Source: JAOUGY01 sp963785075 (lineage in GTDB: Bacteria; Actinomycetota; Acidimicrobiia; Spongiisociales; ZC4RG35). Taken from it: DNA of 64,000 bases. How positions within the stretch are numbered: position 1 is the stretch's first letter; each line of letters starts with the position of its first letter. Below the pieces are notes generated by a model. That model was given only the letters and a program-made list of their open reading frames with translations, was not told the origin of the DNA and did no database searches. Position numbers and translations under genes: made by a program. The DNA is taken from assembly GCA_963785075.1 (NCBI GenBank), contig CAWATW010000011.1, forward strand, positions 65,166-129,165, in the 5' to 3' direction. This document shows, piece by piece, positions 44,718 to 51,965 of the stretch.

Positions 44718-45902
44718 TCAACCGAGGGTCGGTGACAGGCGGCGAGAGGCCCCACGGAGAGGACCGAGCCCACCCGCTATAGCCATCACAACTGCCAGCG
44801 CCGATCCGGCCACGAGAGTCGTTCCCGAGCCGAATGCGCCCAGGCCGAACCCGGCGACCAGCGGGCCGAGTGTCTGTCCGAGCCGTGCGAAGCCGACCCA
44901 GGTGGCCACCACCGCACCTCGCTGGCCCTCGGGAGCCGATGACATGGCCACGTCTTGGAGGAGCGGCACGAGAGAACCCTCGCCGGCGCCGAACACCAGC
45001 GCGCCAACGGCCACGACCACGAGGGATCCGGCGAGCCCGATGGTGGTGAAGGCGATTGCCCAGAGCGTTGCGGCAGCTGCAACCATCGTTGCTGCGTTGG
45101 CTCTTCGCCGTATTCGACCGAGATTGAATGCGGCGACGGTCGAAGTGATGGCAGGCACCGAGATGAAAAGACCTCTCGCAGCCGCGTCGAGGCCGAAGAC
45201 CTCTGCCAGGTGAATCGGCAGAACGGTCAACATGAGACCGAAGATCATCATGAACATGATCAACGTGATCCCCACGTTGGTGGCGGTCTCGGGCCGTTTC
45301 ACCGCTGCACCCGCATCGCGGAGTTGACGCCTGAGTTCGGGGATCTCGGCGGGCCTCGACCCATCGAGAATCAGCCACGACCAGCCTGCCGTGACGAAGG
45401 CAACGGTGTACACGCCGAAGGTAGCCCGCCACCCGAGCGTCTCAGTGATCACGCCGGACACCAGCGGAAGCGACGCCAGGCCGACGGTGAGCACCGCCGA
45501 GTTTCGGCCTACCAGGCGGGTGCGCTCGGCACCGGTCCAATGGTCGCCGATCAAGACGACGGCCAAGTTGATCAATCCTGCGGAGCCCATGCCTTGGAGG
45601 AACCTCGCCACCAGCAACAACTCGAAAGTTGGTGCCAGGGCTGCTCCCAGACCGAAGACCGCGAATGTCACGAGGCACGCCGTCAGGACGAGCCTTCGCC
45701 CATATCGATCGGCGAGGAACCCGATTGCGGGGGCGAGCAGGATCCCTGCCACCGAGCCGACCGACACCAGTATCCCTGACCGGTTCGAGGGCACGCCGAA
45801 GTCGCGCAGGATGTCGGGTATCGCGGGGGTGACGAGTGTGTTGTTGAGAATGCCGGTCAGCGTCACGGCGAAGATGAACACCAGCGGAGGGCGGCGGGAC
45901 AT
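44718..45902 (-). CDS. MFS drug-efflux-type transporter
   Basis: 394 residues from ATG 45902. Twelve helices. The MFS motif A is GFLADRYGRRLVLTACL, the motif C region includes LPLVSGVITETLGWRATFGVY, and the second-half motif is GLAGSLVVVAVGALVFGAGEG. This matches the DHA1/Bmr-like multidrug family. The longer frame to 46361 runs antisense to the PAP2 gene and was not used. The divergent gene starts about 140 bp away. Substrate unknown. Confidence 0.85.
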   Translation of the reverse strand: MSRRPPLVFIFAVTLTGILNNTLVTPAIPDILRDFGVPSNRSGILVSVGSVAGILLAPAIGFLADRYGRRLVLTACLVTFAVFGLGAALAPTFELLLVARFLQGMGSAGLINLAVVLIGDHWTGAERTRLVGRNSAVLTVGLASLPLVSGVITETLGWRATFGVYTVAFVTAGWSWLILDGSRPAEIPELRRQLRDAGAAVKRPETATNVGITLIMFMMIFGLMLTVLPIHLAEVFGLDAAARGLFISVPAITSTVAAFNLGRIRRRANAATMVAAAATLWAIAFTTIGLAGSLVVVAVGALVFGAGEGSLVPLLQDVAMSSAPEGQRGAVVATWVGFARLGQTLGPLVAGFGLGAFGSGTTLVAGSALAVVMAIAGGLGPLRGASRRLSPTLG

Positions 45903-46041
45903 CCGTTGGAGAGTACGACTCCCGCCCGGCGCGGTCGTAATCGGCCTGCGTCCGGTCCTCAGCCGGCAGGCGTGAGAGCAGAGTCGTTTTGAGGCCAGGA
46001 CGAGCCGGGTAGGCGGCGGGGGTCCCCAAGAGAGGTTTTCA

Positions 46042-46590
46042 GTGCCAACCACCGTGATCGTGTTGCTCGCCATCGTCATGGCCGCTGGCGTCGTCACGGC
46101 GGTTTCGGCGACGACCCACGACGGACGGCCGCCCTTCGGTAGAGCGTGGATCTCGGCCCGGTTCGAGAACCACCCCCGCATCGCACATTTCTTCAGTGGC
46201 CGGCTCGACCGATCGACGGCGGGAGGGCTGCTCTTGACCATTGGCCTGGTCGGTGTCGCCGCTGTGTTCGACATTGTGGACGGCGGATACGGATTGGCCG
46301 GCCTCGATGAACGGGTCGCCGGGTACGGGCTGGCCCACGGTGACGCGGTCACCTTCGACATCTATCGATGGTTCACCCACCTGGGTGGGACGCTTGTGAT
46401 CATTGCGGTGACCTTGATCGTGGCGGCGTAGGTTTGGTGGCGCTATCGGAACGCCCACGTGGCGCTCTTCGTGGTGACGGTCACCGCCGGACAAGCGTTG
46501 GTGAACAACGGTCTGAAGTGGATGATCGACCGTGATCGACCGGACCTGAATCAACTGGCTTCGTGGTCCGGCAGTTCGTTCCCGTCAGTG
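46042..46590 (+). pseudogene. PAP2-family membrane phosphatase, truncated and with an internal stop
   Basis: GTG 46042 opens a membrane protein. Helices are at about 4-22, 60-80 and 110-128, followed by a TAG at 46429. The same frame then continues WWRYRNAHVALFVVTVTAGQ and the first PAP2 motif KWMIDRDRP (K-x6-RP). It reaches SSFPS, the beginning of the PSGH motif, and the homology stops at about 46588. The second and third phosphatase motifs are missing, so the enzyme cannot work as written. The gene faces the metallophosphoesterase, and the two ends meet at this point. Confidence 0.6.
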
Positions 46591-47015
46591 CCCCCGAGAT
46601 CGGACGCGAGAACCGACGTGGCCCGGCGCTTCCGGGGTTCACGAGCAGCCGTGTCCCGTCCCATTCGAGAAGCGGTTTGTGAGAGTGGCCGACCACGACG
46701 ACATCGGCGACGACCTCGCCGATGTGTGCTCGATCGTGGACCATGTGGATGCGGACGCCGCCCAGCGCCAGGTCGAGGGTCGTCGGGATCGAAGTGGCCC
46801 ATTCGGGATCCAGTCGTTCCGCCGCGCCGTACGCAGATAGGCCGGTTCGTCGACGTGCCGCGGATCGCACTCACAGGCGCAACCTCACCGATCGCATCGA
46901 GCACATGCTGACCTCCGATGTCTCCTGAGTGGAGGTCGACGGCGCACCGTTCGAGCTCCGCCAGCATCGAGGGCCGCACGAGACCGTGGGTGTCCGGCAC
47001 CAGCCCCACCTTCAT
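46481..47015 (-). CDS. YfcE/MJ0936-type metallophosphoesterase, frameshifted and C-terminally altered
   Basis: ATG 47015 opens KVGLVPDTHGLVRPS (calcineurin-type motif D-x-H). LHSGDIGGQHVLDAI (GD motif) follows, then VSAIRG. After a shift near 46850 the other frame gives ERLDPEWATSIPTTLDLALG, then VRIHMVHDRAHIGEV and VVVGHSHKPLLEWDG (GHSH motif), then LVNPGSAGPRRFS. The last 30-40 residues do not match the family and read antisense into the PAP2 relic. It is probably a phosphodiesterase for cyclic or linear phosphodiesters. The C-terminus appears lost at the junction. Confidence 0.65.
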
Positions 47016-47105
47016 GTTCGCTCCGAACGCAGAAAGTGGTCAGAGCCCACAAAAAGGCACCGGTTCTCTCTTCCAGTGAGCGGAATACCGCATAGAGTGT
47101 TCGAC

Positions 47106-47384
47106 GTGTCCACCATTCGCCACTTCGAAGCCCTCGTCGACGTTGCGGATGAAGAGGAGCCGGCGTTCCGTGCCACCGTTGCCGTAACCGAGGCGAGTCT
47201 GTCGATCGTGGCGCTCGACATCGAGATCGCCAGATGGGCCGTCTCCGATATCTCAGTGGCGCTCAGCGAAGACGGTGTGCTCATCGACGTCCCCGGAAGC
47301 CTGCTGTGTGTCCGGACCGATGACGACGCGTCGCTGGCGGATTGCCTCGAGCACGGCTCGGACGCACACATCGGGGCCGCCTGA
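47106..47384 (+). CDS. Small beta-rich protein, family member 2
   Basis: 92 residues from GTG 47106. The beta core reads ATVAVTEASLSIVALDIEIA, then RWAVSDISVALSEDGVLIDV and LLCVRTDDDASLADCL. It aligns along its length with the proteins at 19699-20148 and 47438-47740 (W-x2-S/D-E/I-V/I, then a second strand pair ending in TDD). It lacks the Arg-rich tail of the 19.7-kb member. It is in the same direction as, and 53 bp upstream of, the third member. Function unknown. Confidence 0.65.
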   Translation: MSTIRHFEALVDVADEEEPAFRATVAVTEASLSIVALDIEIARWAVSDISVALSEDGVLIDVPGSLLCVRTDDDASLADCLEHGSDAHIGAA

Positions 47385-47437
47385 GATTTGGATGCTCGGT
47401 CACGTCGCTCCGGGGTACGATGGCCTCGGAGGGACGG

Positions 47438-47740
47438 ATGAATGATGAGTTCACGGGACGGCTGTTGCTTCGGGATCGTGAACGTACCTCGGTGAAGGTC
47501 ACGATCGACATCGACCAGGAGCGGCTGTCGTTGCGGGTCGGGTCCCAGCTCATCGGATCTTGGCCGCTGTCCGAGGTGGGCGTTCGTGGAGAAGACGACG
47601 GGTTCCATCTCAGGATCGAAGGCGAAGAGGTCGTTCTGACGACAGACGATGATCCGGGCTTTGCCAAGTCCATCGGGCTTCACTCCGCTTCGCCCATCCT
47701 CCGGCGGCGGATCGGGGGATCTCTCCACGAGTCCGACTGA
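47438..47740 (+). CDS. Small beta-rich protein, family member 3
   Basis: 100 residues from ATG 47438, with GGAGGGA upstream. The beta core reads TGRLLLRDRERTSVKVTIDI, then IGSWPLSEVGVRGEDDGFHL and EGEEVVLTTDDDPGFAKSIG. Of the three relatives it is closest to the one at 19.7 kb (IG-x-W-x-L-x-EV and GF-x-I/L). The C-terminus is short and basic. It converges with pncA, whose stop is 1 bp away. Function unknown. Confidence 0.65.
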   Translation: MNDEFTGRLLLRDRERTSVKVTIDIDQERLSLRVGSQLIGSWPLSEVGVRGEDDGFHLRIEGEEVVLTTDDDPGFAKSIGLHSASPILRRRIGGSLHESD

Positions 47741-47741
47741 C

Positions 47742-48326
47742 TCAAAGGCGTATCACTCCGGTTGCCGACAACTCGGCCCACGCGCGTTCGTCGTCGCCGC
47801 TGTCGAGGTTCACGGCTGCGGTGGCATCGGCGATCACACTGACCAGATGTCCGAGTGACACAGCGTCGAGAGCAGTGGCCTTGACGCAGTAGTCCAGCGC
47901 AAGGCCGACCGTGACCACCGTCTCCACCTGGGCCTCCTGGAGTATGCCCGCAAGCTCCGTCGGCACGGTCTCGCCGGTCGTGGGATCGCGCATCGTGAAT
48001 CCCGAGTACCCGTCCTCACCACCGGCGCCCTTGCGGACAGTCGGTCCGGCCACGATCAACCGGGGGTGGAACTCCGCCCCCCACGTCTCGGCCACGCAGT
48101 GCACGGGCCAGATGCCGCCATCCTTTTCGAAATGGGGCGTCGACTCGGGATGCCAGTCCTGGGTGTAGAACACGCGGGAGCCGCTCGCCACCGCCCGGAT
48201 CACCTCGGCGTTCACCGATGCGATGACATCCTCGCCTCGCCGGACGTACAGGCTCCCGTCCGGGTCGGCGAAATCGTTCTGGCAGTCCACCACGATCAGG
48301 GCGGTGGAAGGTGTGTACGTCGTCAT
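47742..48326 (-). CDS. pncA: Nicotinamidase
   Basis: 194 residues from ATG 48326. The isochorismatase-like fold starts ALIVVDCQNDFADPDGSLYV with the catalytic Asp, followed by the metal-site YTQDWHPESTPHF and the catalytic-Cys block VTVGLALDYCVKATALDA. This identifies PncA, which turns nicotinamide into nicotinate for the Preiss-Handler NAD route. The nicotinate phosphoribosyltransferase pncB lies 1.8 kb away. It also activates pyrazinamide in mycobacteria. Cytoplasmic. Confidence 0.9.
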   Translation of the reverse strand: MTTYTPSTALIVVDCQNDFADPDGSLYVRRGEDVIASVNAEVIRAVASGSRVFYTQDWHPESTPHFEKDGGIWPVHCVAETWGAEFHPRLIVAGPTVRKGAGGEDGYSGFTMRDPTTGETVPTELAGILQEAQVETVVTVGLALDYCVKATALDAVSLGHLVSVIADATAAVNLDSGDDERAWAELSATGVIRL

Positions 48327-48345
48327 GGCACCAACGGTATCTGCT

Positions 48346-48705
48346 TCAGACGAGTTCGATGGCAGCATCCAGGTACGCCTCGAAACCTCCAACGTCGTCG
48401 CTCGGCCGATACACGAGTGATCTCACCTGTCGACCCTTGCCTACCAGAAGCCCGTCGGGGTCGGGGAGTCGCACACCACGTTCGAAACCGAGAAGCACTC
48501 TGCCCGAGCGGGGAAAGAGAGCACACACGTAGCCGGCATCGGGATGATGAAAGCCCAAACCACGCCAGCCGGTGTACACGCGTTCTTCGAACTCGGGGAC
48601 GTGGTCGAGGATCCGCTCGCGAAGGGTGAGCGCCAGATCCACGACGTCCGGGTCGTACGAGGTCAGCACATCGATGAAGGCCTCGGGAGGCGGATCTGCC
48701 CTCAA
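48346..48705 (-). CDS. DUF1801-like protein
   Basis: 119 residues from TTG 48705, which overlaps the gabT stop (TTGA). The DUF1801/YdhG pattern is visible: LTSYDPDVVDLALTLRERIL, VYTGWRGLGFHH, YVCALFPRSGRVLLGFERGV and the C-terminal VRSLVYRPSDDVG. The fold binds iron or DNA in some relatives, but the function is unknown. Its coupling to gabT may only reflect gene packing. Confidence 0.7.
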   Translation of the reverse strand: MRADPPPEAFIDVLTSYDPDVVDLALTLRERILDHVPEFEERVYTGWRGLGFHHPDAGYVCALFPRSGRVLLGFERGVRLPDPDGLLVGKGRQVRSLVYRPSDDVGGFEAYLDAAIELV

Positions 48706-49982
48706 GAGTGGAGCTCGTCGAAGCACCCTTCCAGGACGTCGAGTCCTTCTGTGATCAGATCGTCGGGCGCCGTGAGCGGAACGAGGAACCGGATCACGTT
48801 GCCGAGCGTCCCGCACGACAGCATGATGAGTCCCGCTTCCTGTGCCTTGGCGACGAGCGCCCTCGTCAGCTCGGGGTCGGGTTCCTTGGAGGTTCGATCC
48901 TTCACCAACTCCATGGCGACCATCGCTCCGAGACCCCGGACGTCGCCGATGCTCTCGTGCCGAGCGGACATTCCTTCCAACCGTTTCACGAAGGACTCAC
49001 CGATGCCGAGTGCTCGATCCGCCAGGTTCTCTTGTTCGATCACATCCAGCACGGCATTGGCGGCGGCCACCGACAGCGGGTTGCCGCCGTAGGTTCCACC
49101 GATACCTCCGGCGTGCACGGTGTTCATGATTTCTGCCCTGCCGGTGATCGCCGCAAGTGGGAATCCACCGGCGAGGCTCTTTGCGAGCGTGACGATGTCC
49201 GCTTCGATCCCGGCGTACTCGTGTGCAAACAGGCGACCGGTCCGCGCGAAGCCGGTCTGCACCTCGTCGACCACCAACACGATGCCGTGCTCGTCGCACA
49301 GCGCCCGTAGCTCCTGCAGGAACTCCGGGGGTGCGACGACGAATCCGCCCTCGCCGAGCACCGGCTCGACGACGACGGCCGCCACCCGTCCGGGCTCGAT
49401 GTCTTCTTTGAAGACGTGGGCGATCGACGCCATGGCGTCGTCCACGGTCACACCGCGGTAGGCATACGGATAGGCGGCGTGATAGATCTCGGACGGGAAC
49501 GGACCGAATCCGTGCTTGTAGGGCATGACCTTGCCGGTGAGCGCCATCGTCATGTGGGTGCGACCGTGGAAGCCCCCGGAGAAGGCGATGACCCCCGAGC
49601 GCCCGGTCGCGTAGCGGGCGATCTTGACCGCGTTCTCGACGGCCTCGGCGCCCGAGTTCACGAACATCGTGCGTTTCTCGGTCGATCCCGGCACGACGGC
49701 GTTCAGGCGCTCGGCGAGCGTCACGACGTTCTCGTACGGGTTGACCATGAAGCACGTGTGGCTGAACGCATCCAATTGGCCTGCGACGGCGGTCTTCACG
49801 TGGGGGTGGAGGTGCCCGGTGTTGAGCACTGCGATGCCGCCGGCGAAGTCGATGTACCGGCGCCCCTCGACATCCCAGAGCTCTGCGTTCGCAGCACGCT
49901 GGACATAGACCGGAAACGCGGAACCCCATCCGGTGGGTAGCGCCGCCTGACGGCGGGCATGGATCTCGGCATTGGTAGGCAT
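48702..49982 (-). CDS. gabT: 4-aminobutyrate aminotransferase
   Basis: 426 residues from ATG 49982 (a GTG one codon upstream is possible; GAGGAG precedes both). It is a class III PLP aminotransferase: FSGGFHGRTHMTMALTGK, EPVLGEGGFVVAPPEFL, VVDEVQTGFARTGRLFA and the PLP lysine in TLAKSLAGGFPLAAITGRAE. The pattern fits GabT, which converts GABA to succinate semialdehyde with 2-oxoglutarate. Acetylornithine transaminase is less likely from the GFHGRTHMTMALTGK block. It would take GABA from the aldehyde dehydrogenase product into the TCA cycle. It is divergent from pncB, with a long palindrome between them. Confidence 0.87.
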   Translation of the reverse strand: MPTNAEIHARRQAALPTGWGSAFPVYVQRAANAELWDVEGRRYIDFAGGIAVLNTGHLHPHVKTAVAGQLDAFSHTCFMVNPYENVVTLAERLNAVVPGSTEKRTMFVNSGAEAVENAVKIARYATGRSGVIAFSGGFHGRTHMTMALTGKVMPYKHGFGPFPSEIYHAAYPYAYRGVTVDDAMASIAHVFKEDIEPGRVAAVVVEPVLGEGGFVVAPPEFLQELRALCDEHGIVLVVDEVQTGFARTGRLFAHEYAGIEADIVTLAKSLAGGFPLAAITGRAEIMNTVHAGGIGGTYGGNPLSVAAANAVLDVIEQENLADRALGIGESFVKRLEGMSARHESIGDVRGLGAMVAMELVKDRTSKEPDPELTRALVAKAQEAGLIMLSCGTLGNVIRFLVPLTAPDDLITEGLDVLEGCFDELHS

Positions 49983-50048
49983 CACTCCTCGATGAGTCGA
50001 CTGCTGCCGAGATTACGGCCCGGATGCGGCCCCGGACGTGGCCCCGGA

Positions 50049-50101
50049 CCGTTTTCGCGCACAAAATGCGTGAATAACGCACCTTTTGTGCGCGAAAACG
50101 G
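50049..50101. promoter_or_regulatory. 53-bp near-perfect palindrome between gabT and pncB
   Basis: An 18-base arm CCGTTTTCGCGCACAAAA (50049-50066) is matched exactly by TTTTGTGCGCGAAAACGG (50084-50101). A second pair, TGCGT and ACGCA, lies inside. It sits in the divergent promoter region, 20 bp upstream of the pncB start. Its symmetry and position suggest an operator for a dimeric or tetrameric repressor, possibly controlling both genes. A strong cruciform or early-mRNA hairpin is an alternative. Confidence 0.65.
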
Positions 50102-50120
50102 GGGTTCTAGGCTTCGCCAG

Positions 50121-51642
50121 GTGAGCATCTCCGACGGAATTCTCTTTACCGACCACTATCAGCTGACGATGGCCCAGCTCTACTGGCGAATGGGACTCGC
50201 CGAACGGAGGGCTCAGTTCGACCACAGCTTCCGGAGCTACCCGGACTACGGCAAGCACCAGGCGGGTTACTGCATCGCGGCCGGTCTCGACCAGATGCTC
50301 GGCTGGATGGAGTCCGCCCGATTCGGTCCTGAGGAGCTCGACGTTCTCCGCAGCGTTCGTTCCCCGTCCGGTGGTCAGGTCTTCACCGAGGACTTCCTGG
50401 CCTACCTCAACGACGTCGGCGGCTTCACCGACGTCGACATCTGGGCCGTCCCGGAGGGACGGGTCGTTCACCCCAACACTCCGATCACGGTGGTGCAGGC
50501 GCCGTTGCTGGTGGCCCAGCTCCTGGAGACCGGGTTGCTCCACCACCTCAACTTCCCGACGCTCATCGCCACGAAGGCATCTCGAGTGGCCGAAGCGGCC
50601 CACGGCGGTGCCGTGCTCGAGTTCGGCATGCGTCGGGCACAGAACGCCAACCCGGCATCACGGGCCGCCATCATCGGCGGTGCCGCCGGATCTTCGAACG
50701 TCGGCCTTTCGGCCGAGCTCGGAATGGCGTCGAAAGGCACCCACGCCCATTCGATGGTGCAGGTGTTCATGGCGGTCGCCGGTGGCGAGCTGCGCAGCAT
50801 TTCGGGCGTACGCCGAGGTGTATCCCGACGAGTGTCTGCTGCTGGTGGACACCATCGACACCCTCGAGTCCGGTGTCCCCAACGCGATCAAGGTGTTCGA
50901 GGAGCTGCGTGCCGCCGGGCATCGCCCGGTCGGCATCCGTCTGGACTCCGGTGACCTGGCGCACCTGGCGGTCCGGTCGGCAGCGATGCTCGACGCTGCC
51001 GGGTTCGAGGACACGACGATCGTCTTGTCGAGCCAGCTCGACGAGCTGACCATCTTCCAGATTCGATCTCAGATCATCGACGAGGCGCCTCGATACGACG
51101 TCGATCCCGCCCGACTCCTGAGACGGCTGGTCTACGGGGTGGGGTCGCGCATGGTGACCTCCGACGGGGATCCGTCGCTCGACGGTGTCTACAAGATCGT
51201 TGCCATCGAGCACGCGGGGGAGTGGACGCCGGCCATCAAGATCTCGGACACGCCGGCAAAGGTCATCAATCCCGGCAACAAGCGACTGCTGCGGGTGTAC
51301 GACGAGCGGGGGAGGGCGACAGCAGACGTGATGGCGCTGCCCGACGACGACATGACCGTAAGGCCGCTGACCCTCGTTCATCCCAACCTGCCCGGAGTGG
51401 ACCGGACTCTGTCGGGAGCCGAGGTGAGCGAAGTGGAGGATCTCCTCCTCCATGTGGTCGATCGTTCGGGGAGTCGAGCCGTGCTGGGCGACGTAGCGGA
51501 GGCCGTGGGTCGTCGCCGGCAAGACCTCGATCGACTCGACACCGGTGTGCGCAGGCTGGTCAACCCGCATCGCTATCACGTCTCGCTCACCCCGGCGCTG
51601 TATGCGCTCAAGCAGCAGCTGATCGACCACTACTCACGTTGA
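50121..51642 (+). CDS. pncB: Nicotinate phosphoribosyltransferase, one frameshift
   Basis: About 507 residues from GTG 50121. The NAPRTase blocks are present: LFTDHYQLTMAQLYWRMGLA, FDHSFRSYPDYGKHQAGYCI, FGMRRAQNANPASRAA, ELGMASKGTHAHSMVQVFM, LLVDTIDTLESGVPNAIKVF, VGIRLDSGDLAHL and VINPGNKRLLRVYDE. The frame breaks near 50797, between GGELR and AAFRAYAEVYP; the span is 3n+1, so a two-base loss or one-base gain explains it. It makes nicotinate mononucleotide from nicotinate and PRPP. With pncA it completes nicotinamide salvage to NAD. The palindrome just upstream may be its operator. Confidence 0.88.
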
Positions 51643-51648
51643 CGTGCC

Positions 51649-51674
51649 GAGGGGCCGTCGTCCGACGGCCCCTC
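51649..51674 (+). terminator. Hairpin after pncB
   Basis: GAGGGGCCGTCG pairs perfectly with CGACGGCCCCTC around a two-base loop, 7 bp past the pncB stop and between it and a minus-strand gene. No U-tract. Confidence 0.65.
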
Positions 51675-51698
51675 GTGATCTCGATCCCGATCGGTTCA

Positions 51699-51965
51699 TC
51701 AGTCGATCGGGTTGGGTGGAAGCTCCTCGTAGGCCGAGGCCGGAACCTCTCCCGGATGCACGGCTTCCACCGCGGTCTTGCGCCGGAACAGCGGCAGCAT
51801 CACGATCACGCCGAGCGTGACCAACGCAAGCGGCGCCAGCCATCCCCATTGGACGTCTACGAGCAGCGCCCGCCACGGATTCGAGAATCCGATGAATGCG
51901 AGTCCCAGCAGGGTGAAGATGGTGCCGAAGATGAGTGACACCGCGTCGAGTCTGTGTAGTTTCAT
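51699..51965 (-). CDS. Small two-helix membrane protein linked to PspC protein
   Basis: 88 residues. Two helices (SLIFGTIFTLLGLAFIGFSN and LAPLALVTLGVIVMLPLF) are followed by a short cytoplasmic acidic tail ending NPID. Its ATG overlaps the stop of the PspC/LiaF-like gene by 4 bp, so it is translated with it. It may be a small partner of the envelope-stress system. Unknown family. Confidence 0.6.
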   Translation of the reverse strand: MKLHRLDAVSLIFGTIFTLLGLAFIGFSNPWRALLVDVQWGWLAPLALVTLGVIVMLPLFRRKTAVEAVHPGEVPASAYEELPPNPID

